From Numida meleagris (taxonomy: Eukaryota > Chordata > Aves > Galliformes > Numididae): a DNA stretch of 64,000 nt. Positions 1 to 12,329 of the stretch are shown here, one piece after another (the stretch's first letter is position 1; each line of letters opens with the position of its first letter). The notes below the pieces were generated by a model. That model was not told where the DNA came from and made no database searches. It saw only the letters and a program-made list of their open reading frames with translations. The DNA is taken from contig NC_034410.1 of NCBI RefSeq assembly GCF_002078875.1, positions 97,362,384-97,426,383 on the forward strand, given 5' to 3'. A program made the position numbers and the translations under genes.

Positions 1-3000
1 ACTTCTTGAATGCAAAGCATTAAATGAAAGGAGGATGTATACAGAAAAGGCAAAAAAAATCAGTGTAGATAAGATTTCCCACAAAAGGCAACAGTCAGGT
101 TTGTAGCTCCAAGGAGCTACTTCTCAGCTGCAGTCCTGCAGACAGTGCCATTCAGATCTCCCTGTTTTAAGCTCTGATGGAGAAGTCCTTCTGGAAGAAG
201 AGCAGTGTGCTGAGGTTGGTAAAAGGGGCTGCTGCTGGTATGAAGACTCATGCAGAAAAACAGGTATGCCAGCAGGGGAGAGGAGGAGGTCCCACTGGGA
301 CACAGGTCAGAGGAGCTGCAAGGGTGCATGGCTGCAAAGAGAACTGGGTGCTGCAGACCCTATGCCTGTGTAGCATATCCCTGCTGACCTCCGCCCCTGG
401 GCATGAGACTATGAAGGCTGCTTCAGGAGGAAGAATTATTTTCAAGTCATTAGTTGCTACCAGCGGTTTCCCAAGAGCTTGAGGGGTCCATATCACAGTG
501 GGACATGCCTGAAAAAAGGTCTTTCCCCTTGTCTGGGAATGGACACATGGGGAAAACCTAGCCTGGAAAAGAAAAATCTATGGTCTGGAAACCCACACTG
601 TGGAGAGGAGATCAGCTGTAATGTAAATTGAGTGACAAAGGCAAAAGCAACCAGAGGCACATGTAAGTAGAGTGTGGCATGACAACAGTGAGAACTATCT
701 TGCAGTAAGAGACAATAAATGCTTAAAACAGACTTGGAAATAACACTTTGACCAGCAACTAACTAGGCTGCTTGGGGCCCCTACAGCTGCCCCCTGTCCA
801 TCACCAGACTCATTCCCCCATGTCCTACCAGTACTTCCAAGCTCTTCTGGAGAAGCAAGAGTGTGTTATTCAGTCACATCTTCTGGTAGGAAAATGTCCC
901 ACCTCTGCTCTGTGAATGTGGGTAAGAAGCCATGTAAGCTCCACATCACAAGAACAGCAAAACGCTTCTGCCTTATCCACAGCCCAAAGCCTGCCACTAG
1001 AGCTTCTGCTGGATTCCCATGGGTTTTCCACTCGGGAGCTGATGGATTGATTTCCACTCACTTCACAGAAGGGGGTAGAAGGACATTGGTAGCTCTGAGC
1101 ACTCCTGAATGCTGTGCAATCACAAGATTCAATTTGAAGTACCTCAAGAGCAGCAGTCAGCCCCCCAAACACTGATCTTGCAAGCAGTAGGGTGCTCAGC
1201 TACAGAATAAAGAAAATGCTGGAGAGGGCATTTCATAAGTCTATTGCTAATGAGTGAACCATCTGTTTGTCTTCTTTGTGAAAACTGGCTATTTATTCTG
1301 ATATTTCTTTTTCCCCAAACAGATTCTCTGCTGATGACCTCATTATTTTAAAGTAATATAATTTAATTTTAATGCTAGTGCTTGTCAGAATAATTAAAAA
1401 AGAGCAATAAAGATATCCGTAACTCTCTTAGGAAATGGAGAAACAAAAATGTACAGGTCAAAGAGATACAAAAGGTGGAGGTTACCCAAGCCGTGGGTAA
1501 CAAAACAAGCCTAGCTGGTGATAATTACATCCATTTAAAGAGAACGATGGCCACAGCTGTGAAACAAGTGACCAGTACTGAATTCTTCATACAGGATCAT
1601 TCTTCAATCCCAAATGAAAAAAGACACTGAATACAAATTAAAAAAAATCAAAGGAGAAGATTACTGTTGGTAAAAGCTGATCGTAAATACATAAACCGGG
1701 ACGGAGCCTCCCTGGTCTGTCTTACCCAATTTACGTCTCTCAGAGGAATGGGTCCATTTCAGGACAGCAGACTGTCCTTGAATGCCTGTAAATGTGAACA
1801 TCATTTCAGCAGAAATGTAAGACGAGGATACAGAGACTAATCAAGTTGTCCATCCGTCTTCCGGTATCATATCCCCACTGCAGACAACACCAGCTGTTTC
1901 ACAGAAATGGAAGCCTCGTGGAAAGTCAGTATAGATAGCCTACCTAGCAAAGAGGTCTCCTCCTTTTTCTTACTAGCTATAGATTAGCTTCAGACCTCAT
2001 ATATAAAGATTTGTAGCCCTTTCAGGACTTCAGATTTTTTGTCTGTTTTCAAGCACTGTTGTTACAATCCCAAACAACAGCAGAGAGGTGATGCCTATGT
2101 ATCTCTAGCAAGTGCGAATACACTAAAAAGTTTTTTTTTTTTAAAAGAGTATACCGATTGGCACAATGTGGTCTGAGCGCACGTGAGTGGTTATTTTGGA
2201 TCCACACTCCTTTTAGCCTGCTGTCTGAAATCAGCAGGCATGGGACGACTCAAAAGTGAAGTGAAGGAAGGCTGTTCCTTTGAGTGGGATGGTAAAACAT
2301 GGTAGCATCTCTCCTACTCACTTCTGATATTCATTTTCACCTCAGCTGAGCCTGGATCTCTTTGCGTGGTTTTCTGCCAGCTAGTAAATGAAGGACACTG
2401 CAACTGGACTCACATTTGAACTTCAGTGAGGCACACATTTACCTGAAACAAACTTTGCTAAGGTGCTTTGTCAACAGCAGCACGAACTGAAGTTCGATTT
2501 GCAAGACTTATGGAGTCATGAGAGAGACTTATGGCAAAAGAACTGACACATCCTGTGGCCACAAATAGGGGCTTGCAAGAACATACAGCTCATAGCTACG
2601 TGCAACCCCTATTCTTTCAGCCTGACAACTTCCCATCCGCCTCGGAGATGCCTGTGACACGCATCTCTGGGACAGCAGCAGTAAATTGCATCTAAGTGTA
2701 GAAATTAACAGGGCACAAGGGCTACATCTCTTTAAGTAACTTATGCTTAACAAGAGAAATCCCACACACCAGGAAGCTGCATCAGACAACTGTATTAATG
2801 GGAAGAAGCTGGTCACCCCTGTTTTATACAGTGTGCTAAACAGCGAACTAAAGCACTGCAAAAGTAACCAAATATTTTCTTTGATCAAGCAGCATAAGAC
2901 ACCTGAACAGAAACTGCTAAAAGCAACCAAACTGGCACAAACTTTTCTTCTGATGAGTAAAGCTTAATAGACTCTTGCTTATCTTGCTATTAATCCAAAG

Positions 3001-5111
3001 CATCTTGAATATCTCCTCTAAAGACAACTGGTCTAAATGAAAAGGGGACTTCAGAAAACATTTTCATCTGTTCCTCATTACTGCAACTGAATGCTAAGTC
3101 TGAATAGATCTGGAAAAATGTACTTCCTACACAGACATATTTCCCCTTATTATTGTCTCTCTAAGTACTGAAAATGCAGCTGAAGGCGTGAACAGCTGCA
3201 ATAATGGAAACTACAAGTACACTACTTATGCAGTAGTGATGCTGGAATAACTGGAGTGGTGTGCAAATTTTTTTCCAAAAGGAGGAGTTTCAAGAGAACA
3301 GAAAGAGCAGATTTTCCTGCTCCTCTAAGAAAAGACAGTACTCCAGGGGCATGTGTTCTTCAAACGATAGGACACATATTTCTGGTTTTACAATCTAGTG
3401 GAAGAGAATAAAAGCCTAACAAAACCTCAACAATAGCCCAGAGTATGTCTCAGCAACTCTATTCTAAGTTTTTTCCTTCTGGGAACATTAAACTACATGT
3501 CAATTTAATCTTTTTCATTAAGAGATGAGCTCTAATGGTACTAACGGCACTGTGACCTGGGAGGGAGAAGGATTAAAGGAGGCCCAGTTACACACACAGG
3601 CACCCGCCAGCAGATACTCTTATTTGGTCTGAGAGTGGCTGACCAGGAGTGCCAAGGCTATTGTAATAAAAAGCTACACTTCACAAAAATGGAAATACTA
3701 TAAAACAAAGAATATGACTGTAATGTTATCTGACTAAAGGCTATATTATAGTAAACATGAAGGCCTGCAGAGGATCAGAAGAGCAACAATAGGTGGAGAA
3801 ACCCATCTAACACAATCAGTAAAAACAAAGCACAACAAACACTCCACCAGAGCAGAAGATTAAACTGTTGTCCCTGGAGGGAAACTTGCAAAAAGCTGAG
3901 AAGAAACTTTTTTCCTGGACTGCCATGCAAACTATAGGGGTTACTGCCTAAAAGGGCATTGTGTTTCTTATGTGATGCAGGGGGAAACAAAACTGGGGTT
4001 TGTGTAAAATTGAACTGGTTGGCAGTTTGGCAGTTTAAGAAGATTAATTACCAAATTTTCCACTGAATTGCTTAAAATGGGCAGAAAATAAGTATAGGGA
4101 GAGAGATGGTGCCACTACACAACTGTTACTTTTATTGTCTTTTTCCATTTGATATTGCTAATGTATCTCCATTGATGTGTCCATAATAGTATAAAGTGCA
4201 CTATGACACTATGTCCTACATGCCTACATCTGTATATTTTATTTTCAGGGCTGACTAAGACAGCATAGATGCTTTTACTTACCCATTGCAGTCTTTACTA
4301 GCTATGCAATTTCACTCGAGCATCTCATTTTGACATTAATGGGCTGCAGTTAGGCTCACCTATTCTGTGCTCAGTCTGAGCAAGAGATCCCATCATACAA
4401 GTTTCCAGGAATGAAATACATTTAAGAAACAAAATTGAGGCTACTATTGCATACAATGAATGGAAAGCATATGTCTGTTTCCAAAACGTTGGGCTGGAAA
4501 TTCAGTTCTGAAGTTTCTGGTGTTCCAGATGGAAATCAAACACAATCCTCAACAATTACCTCAGGTTATGAATGTCAGCTTACAGACGGTCTGTGAAGAA
4601 TTGTTCCAGAGAGTTAAGAAGGTACATAACTTGAAAGGACCACTTTACCTTGAAAGGACTAATTGATCCTCTCTCTGTATAATTCATCACTATAGTTAGA
4701 ATATGACAAATCACAATGACTTTACCCCTTCTAGCCTGATTTTAAGCATTCAGTTCAGAGAACACAGAGTGAATGGAGACATAACCTAAAGACCTTTCTC
4801 TACATCTGTGTACAATGACCAAGTAGGAGTGACTTAAACCTGCTTGCTCTTCAGTGACATTCCTGGTATCAGCAGCTACCCTAAGAATGGCCATTAGTAT
4901 TCCACGTGCTCCTCAGCAGCAACATGGCACTTTACTGGACACATGCAGCACTATAGTTAAAACTTCAAGCCACATTCGTTTTTAAGCCTCACATGAAATG
5001 CAATAACATTATTTTTGAAATTTGCTGCTCAGGTGAAGAGAAGACTGCAAGGGAAGCAGACTTAAAATAACAGAGTTGACATACCACACAGAGTTGACTG
5101 AAATGTTCATA

Positions 5112-5480
5112 TAATCATAGAAAGGTTGGGATTGCAAGGGACCTTAACAACCATCCAGTTCCAACCCGCTACCATGGGTAAGTACACCTTCATCTAGACC
5201 AGATTGTCCAGAGCCCCATCCAACCTGTCCTTGAGCACCTTCAGGGTTGGGGCACCCACAGCTTCTCTGGGCAGCTGTGCCAGTACCTCACTGCCCTCTG
5301 AGTAAAAACTTTCTTCCTAACATCTAACCTAAATCTCCCATCTTTTTGTTTAAAGCCATTACCTCTTGTCCTATCACTTCACTCCAGGAGTCCCTCTCCA
5401 TCTTTCCCATAGGCCCCTTTAGGTACTGGAAGGCTGTTATGAGGTCTCCTCCAAGCCTCCTTTTCACACCTTGGAAAAAT
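5112..5480 (-). mobile_element. CR1 LINE 3' fragment, antisense on +
   Basis: The left end reads AATCATAGAAAGGTTGGGAT, the reverse complement of a CR1 3' end. The sequence then follows the usual antisense CR1 order: a GGGACC block, a CCATCCAACCTGTCCTTGAG block, GGGGCACCCACAGCTTCTCT, and a region ending in GGTCTCCTCCAAGCCTCC. It is a 5'-truncated copy, as is normal for CR1. It is the only CR1 I found in the 24 kb of intron 3. The right boundary is approximate. Confidence 0.9.
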
Positions 5481-8400
5481 CCTGTTCCAAATAATTGAGA
5501 GATTCCTGGAGGCAAGTGAGTTTCCCTGCTGCCACCCATACCGTCCCACTCAATGCCCACACAGAAATGCACTTCTGCTTTCTAGCTGGGCCTTTTCACA
5601 AGCACTGTCCATGTTTTTGACATAGATTCATCTGTTTCTGCACTTTTGGGACAAGGAACTCTTTGAGTTAACCATAAATTTTGGAAACAGAGCACAAACT
5701 ATCTAAATCACAGCTATGTGGGTGCAAATGTTAACATATCTGGTACACACATATCTTTCTGGCAAACAACTAGAACAATCTCTACCAGAATGTAAAAAGC
5801 AAACAAACCCAAGATAGAAACTATTTTTTTTTTTCACGTGCTGGAGGCTGGCATGAAAATTCTTGGTTTACAGAAGTACTTTATGAATGCTCATTTGAGA
5901 AAGAGAATATCTTAGGGAGAACAAGGCGGCAGCCACGTTACAGGAGAATCATTGGAAGATGGAGATTTGCAACTGTTGCTTGCCTTTTCACAGTTGGCAT
6001 CATGTTCCCCTGACTCACTCATACGTAGGAGATGTGCCCGCAGTATCGGTCCATGCTACAGCTTTGAGCAAGACTTTATTTCAATCCTATAATGGTCTCT
6101 CTGATGGAAAAAGTCTTTTGGAAGAATTTGGGTATACGTATTTCTAACTGGAAGTTTTACTTATAATCAGAAAACATTTTTGCCTTTCCAGCTCTTCATT
6201 TCATCCCTTTCTACTTTTAAACAGGTTTTCATTTCTCCTTTAAATGATACTTTCATAGGAACAATAGGCTTCAAGTTTAAATCTCTTTATTCCTTGCTTT
6301 CATCCTTTCCTTATGAAAAAAGTACCATAGAAATAATGCAAACGCAGGCCTTCTTGCCATAGGTCAGCGCCAGAAAAATCTGAAAGTATTAGCTTTTTGT
6401 ATAATACTCTTTCTGTCTGCTAGATACATTGACATTTGCAATGGAAAATGTTGAAGACCTCCCACCTCCAGCTGTTCAAGAATTTCTTGTTTAGCATCCA
6501 CCGCATGCTATAAGAGATTTGCTTGAATATACACTAATTTAATCCCTGCATCCTCAGATGAATAGTCTCAGTGTTCTCAAAGGTCTAAGGAATGGGCATG
6601 GTAGAACAAGAAGTTTGTTAACAGCTCTGGAAAGTTCTCACTCAAGTTTCTCTATACTTCGAATATGCTTCTCAGTATTCACTCAGAGAAGGCCATGTAG
6701 AATTTCTCTGCATAAAGATAGCGAGTGCTTCTTCATTTTCTTGTTTTCCACTCTCCCTGAGCAGCGTTTGTCCCAGCTGATGCCTAAGTGTCATGTGTAC
6801 AGCACAGCAAGGATTTACCTTTATTCAAGGAAGCCATGTCCCTCAGGAACACATAGGTACAAATAAAAATACCTTTCCATGCACTTTCAAACTTTACCAA
6901 CTTTTCAAGCATTTTTTCAAGCAATAAGTAGTGAGCAGTGGGTCAAAAGAGCCTTGGTGTTGATATCAGTAACTCCCTGCTATTCCATGTTCTTGAATGC
7001 TGGCTCAAAGGAATAGCTGACAAGCAAATTCAAACTTTCACATTTTCTGCCTTTTTCAGCTTCTTGGTAAAGCCCTCCCCATATCACCTTTCCCATCTAC
7101 CATTTGAAGTCCCAGCAAATAGAAAGAACATGAGTCAGAAGCAGAGGTATGAAGCATACCAGATTCCTGAAAAACAAAACTGCATTTCACTACTTAACAA
7201 TAAGGTTGTTTGTAAGTAAGTGATTAATCCCTCATCATCTGACTCAGTTCAAAAGGAAGGGTATACTAGGAAGAGAATACTTCTATCTCAGGTAGCCTTC
7301 AACTCCTAGATCCTCCATGTCACCACCTACTCTTTCACATATGTGAGCAAGGACTTCTAAATCAACCCCACCTACAAAGTGGGCAAAGAGTCTCATTTCA
7401 ATATTGTCATTACTTCCAAGCTAGTGCAGGGAAAAGTGATTCTAGCCTGGGCTTGGAGCCATTTTAGATGCACATATCAACACTGCTCTATCGTTCTGTC
7501 CAATGGATGTGGGGTGAGGGAAGAAGCTCAGGGGGCACCCCTCTCACAGTGGAGCAATGCTTCAGGGAGGGCAGCATTAGGAAGACACATCAGATGTCAC
7601 CTTTGTGGGAATGGATGCAGTTGTCAGAAATGGAGTACCCTGGTTCCAACAGCACCAGCCCATCAGGAGTGTAGATTCCTGTAGGAGCCATCCTGGTGAG
7701 CCTGCTGAGCAGTGCCAGCGTCTGGTGGAGTGACAGCTTGACCAAGGGATCAACTCACAAAGCTACCTACTTCTGCAGAGTGGAGAAGAAAGGGCAGACA
7801 AGGAGCTTTTGTTATGAAGTTCTACCTGGAGACTTGAAGCTTGTGGGAGGCAGCTAGGCACTATTTTATGTATTAGTCTTAGATAAATGTCATTCAGTCC
7901 TTCCTGCTCAACTAGCCTAAGGAAAATATGGAATAACACCCCCACTCCCTTTCCCCAGTGACACAGAACAGTATGAATAACAATTAATAAAGATGTAACA
8001 AAATTCTAGAATCTTCCCAGTTGAGTTTTCCAAGCAGTACTGAGGTGGCATGGCATTACCTCTTGTTCTCTTCTCATTTCCTCAACAGTGTCACAACATA
8101 TACACCTAGCACCTGTTTTGTCTCATTCTTTCTTTCCACTTTCCATTCACGTGAGAATGATTCCTATGCTCTGGTCATACTTATTATTCCTTTTTTTCCT
8201 ACATTAAATCTAATGAGTCTAATCCACAGACTTTATATAATCCCTGCCCAGCTAAGTTAAGAACTCAGTCACTTTTTAACCCGAGTCAACGATCAAAGAA
8301 AAGGCTGGGCTGAGCTCTGGCCACTAGCTTGAGTGCTGAGTAGTTCCGCCACTACATGGAGCCAGGACCCAAATCCCCCCACAGTGCTGCAGCCCACAAG

Positions 8401-11400
8401 CAACTGCAGATCTGTTTTGCAGCTGTTCCTTTCAGATACCTACCCACACAAATCCTGTTTACTCCAACTCTGCTGGGAAGGTATAGAGCAGCACTAAATC
8501 CTATTTTACTATTGGCAGCATTAAGATTACACAACAGCGACGATAGCCTAAACCTTGCTAAAAAGCCTTGTTAAAACCATGCATCAGCTAAAACCTGGAT
8601 TCTAGGACTTGCAAGAAATTCCGTAATATTACCTTTGCTTAATTCACCATTGGAAGAAAAAATTTAAAGACCTTCGTTTGTTTGAATTACAAATGGTATG
8701 TTCATCTAGTGGTTTCCACTAAAAAAAAAAAAAATCCAATAGTAAGCAGCAAAATGATACAGCCTACTTAAATTTAATTTATTTTACCAGAAAAAAATTA
8801 TACAAGCAACTGAATTACTATGATGTACTATTTTTAATTAAAGTTCCCGAGGAGATGAGAAGCTTCAACCGAGTGAAGCCAGATATGTCTGGAAGCTGTA
8901 CTGAGAACAAAAAAATCACTTGCCAGAACACATTACAGGGATAGCCTTTTGACATTTGAATGAGGATTTCCAGTAACTCAGATGAAGGAAGATGATGAAC
9001 CTGGGCTTTCAATCTATGGCCAGTTCAGAGGTACAGTATCTTCTACTGGGAATTTGGGGCCGGGAAGCTTCTCAGCTTCAATGAGCATGTTTTCGGTAAG
9101 GTTATGCATATCAGGGATGATCACTGATAGTACCTCAAAGAAAAAGCATCAGAAAATCTTGCAGGAAATCCCTTCAAGCTAATGGCATCCTAGGTAAATC
9201 TCCAAATTCGATGTTCACAGAAACCCTAAATCCAGCGTTGCCTTCATTTCTGAAAGCGGTGGTAATATTTTTTACTGGTATTACTGGTCTGGTTACTTGT
9301 TACATATAGATGTACGCCTAGTCTCTTTTGAGTCTCCCTAAATCCCTGCCCTTAGGTGACAATCGTAGCAGTGAGTTTCACAGGCTGGTGACTTGTTTAC
9401 ACTGTCTACCAAACAAGTCATTTTGTAATAGCTTCTGCCTCGTGGCAGCCTTCTGCGCCAGTAGAAAAGTCACTTGGTCTTGGAAGGAGGCAGCAACGTA
9501 AACAAACAGCAAAAACACTTTTTCTGCAGTAAACACTGAAGAGAACTGATGGGGGTTTAAAGATTGTTTTAAAAGCTGTGATTTGGTGCACAGTTCAGTG
9601 AAAGGAGACCCAAAAAAGGCAGAAACTCTTTGGCCACATACACATGCTACAACTGCAAGATGAAAACCAGTACAAAACATAAAGATGCTTTCAAAGCCAG
9701 CCCTGGACAAACTTAGCAGTTGAGTGGCTGCCCTAAGAGTGTACGAATTCACTGCATGTTAGCTGGGCCTCAAATCCCAATGCCTATCCCTACAGGAACA
9801 TCATCAACAACAGAATAGCGTATGCTTAAAATAATTCTGTGCCCCACTCTTCCCCATCAGTAAGCCTGGAGTAAATCACACCAAAAACTCTACATTATGA
9901 TTTATTAACTACTATGAATTACAGTGAGAGTCTCCAACTAAACCACGTTGGTCTCCCCAAATATAAAACTAAATGTCAAGAACCACTCTGAAATCCCTCA
10001 TTTTCATTTTTATGAGTATGAAAGAGCTAGTCATACACTAAGCAGTGAGACTGTCATATAAGACAGCCCTGCGCACTCCTGATTTTTTCTCAGTAACTCT
10101 TTTATTTGTAGTAGCTGTAACAAATAGTAGTTTAAATTTATTTTCAACATGCTCTTTCTTCTTCATTTATGGATCTTTTCCTGCTACTATTTAAATCCCT
10201 CTGAAACTCAGGGAGATTGTTGTCGACAGCAACAGCATTAGCAGAGGATCTACCTTGTGTCTGAAGTGCATCTCACTCTGCCATTAGATAGGGCTCCCTG
10301 GATGTAACTGAGTAGTGATTTGAATGTGGCTATTCCCTAACACACCCAAATATGAAAGCAAGGCCTCAACCTCTGTTTATGCCATCACAAGGAATGCTGT
10401 CAACATCATGAGATCATCACAGGAAATTCACATAGCAAAAAAGTAGGGAATGAATAACACAAACACATGAAGGCTTCCATGCAAATAATCTTCATAATGA
10501 AAAAGAGTATCTCTCTTCCAACCTGTGCTGCACCAAAGAAGAAACAGCAATTGCAAATGAAAAACAGACTGCTTATGTTTCATTAAAATTAGGAAGGAAA
10601 TTTTGTCTGCCTTCTGATAGTTGTCTGTGCCAGCTGAATGTGAATTTATGGCATAATTGAAATTACATTCCTTCTCTGCTACTCACTTGCTTCTGCTGAG
10701 CGTCATTACACTGAAGTAATTTATCAAGTTTTATATCTGAAAGAGCTGTTCTGTTTCCACAATCCCACCCTTTGTACCATCAGCCTCTGAAAATCTGGGC
10801 ACTGTAATCTTCTTCCCCCTCCTGGTTCCCTGTCATGAAAACATTGCAAAAAGAATTGTGATGGAAAATGCAGAGGGCGCATAGAATCCCAGATAGTTAT
10901 TAAATATTCTGAGAATTAAGACACACTTTCACTGCTACCGATAACTTGTTATTTTGAGCTCAGCTCCATTGTCCCTTACTTTAGCAGCATTTAGGAAATG
11001 CTCCCAAAATACCAAAGAGCAGAAGCAGCCAGAAGAAGAGAGGCAGCAACATGCAGCTGGCCTAATAGTAAATAGGAAGGCACCCTGCAAATGGCCAGGG
11101 CATGGGCATTGGGATGGCTGTAGGGCATTCTGCAGGGGAGTGTTGTGTGCTTAGTTCCCCCTGATGTCCAGCAAGCGGAGGCGAGGACACCTAATTCTTC
11201 CAGGCCTCGTGGCAGACAAATGACTTATGCAGCTGCCACCGAAGGCAGAAGTTGGCGGGTTGGATGGTGCCCTTGGATGTATTATTGCAAGAACAGGCTA
11301 ACTGCGCTTATTACAGCAGAGAGTGGCAGGTCTGTGCCAAGGAATACAGTCTGCTCATCAAAGTGCTTTTTCTACTGTTGTTTATGAACAAACCTGATAC

Positions 11401-12271
11401 CATGCTGAGGTTTTGGGACCGGCAATCAAAAAGTAAACTAAACAGATTGACTTTGAAGGCCTGCTCGATCAGTCAGCCCCAGACGCTGCTTTACATACAA
11501 GTTTCAAGAACAGAAATACTCTTCTAAACTAGCATGCTCAACCTCACCAAATCGACACTGTAATTGGTTACCTGTTGCCACACAGCCGAACTGACAGTCT
11601 GGAGCAGACAGAACAGTTCTGTGGATTGGGAAAAGGGACTGCACAGCTGCTGGCCCCTGCACCATGAGGGTAGGAGTGAGGACTCCACCAGAAGATGCTA
11701 ATGGGAGGTTTTTAAATCATGTAAACCCAGGGCTTGAGAGCACACATAGTTGCAAGATACTTAAACCTTGAGATTTTATTTGGCTGCATTCAAATTACCT
11801 TAGCAAACGTCATGCTCTTTTTTTGCTATTGAATGCCAAACTAAAGTAACTGGTGCTTGGATGCCTACTAGCAGCTAGGTTTTCCTAGACCTGTAACAAT
11901 AATGAGTTGAGACAAAAAAAAACCTTTCCATTTTACCATCTGCCTCCAGAGACTGCTGCTGTTACCTGGGAAGGCTTGACATGCTCTCGTTGCAGAGCCA
12001 GCTTCCCTTACAAGCTGCAAAGAGGCAGTGATCTGACCTTTGACAGCTCCAGGGATCCAATTCCCTCATCTCCAATCCTTTGTAAGCATGTAAGAACTGT
12101 CATCAAGTTTCTCCCATATTTTAACACTCACGTGATTTGAATGCTAAAGTTCAAAAACCTTAACACAGAGTGATTTTCCTTGCTTGCAAGGTAACATGGT
12201 ATTTCACTGCACACATCTTCATCACATCACTACCCAAGGCTGCATTTTAAACACTCAGCCATGAAAAAAAA

Positions 12272-12329
12272 CCTTATGTCTGCAATTAAAGAAATAAAAA
12301 CCTTATGTCTGCAATTAAAGAAATAAAAC
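12272..12329. repeat. 29-bp tandem duplication, two copies
   Basis: The unit starting CCTTATGTCTGCAATTAAAG at 12272 recurs at 12301 without visible mismatches, giving two head-to-tail copies with period 29. Copies this alike suggest a recent local duplication or an active minisatellite. Confidence 0.9.
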
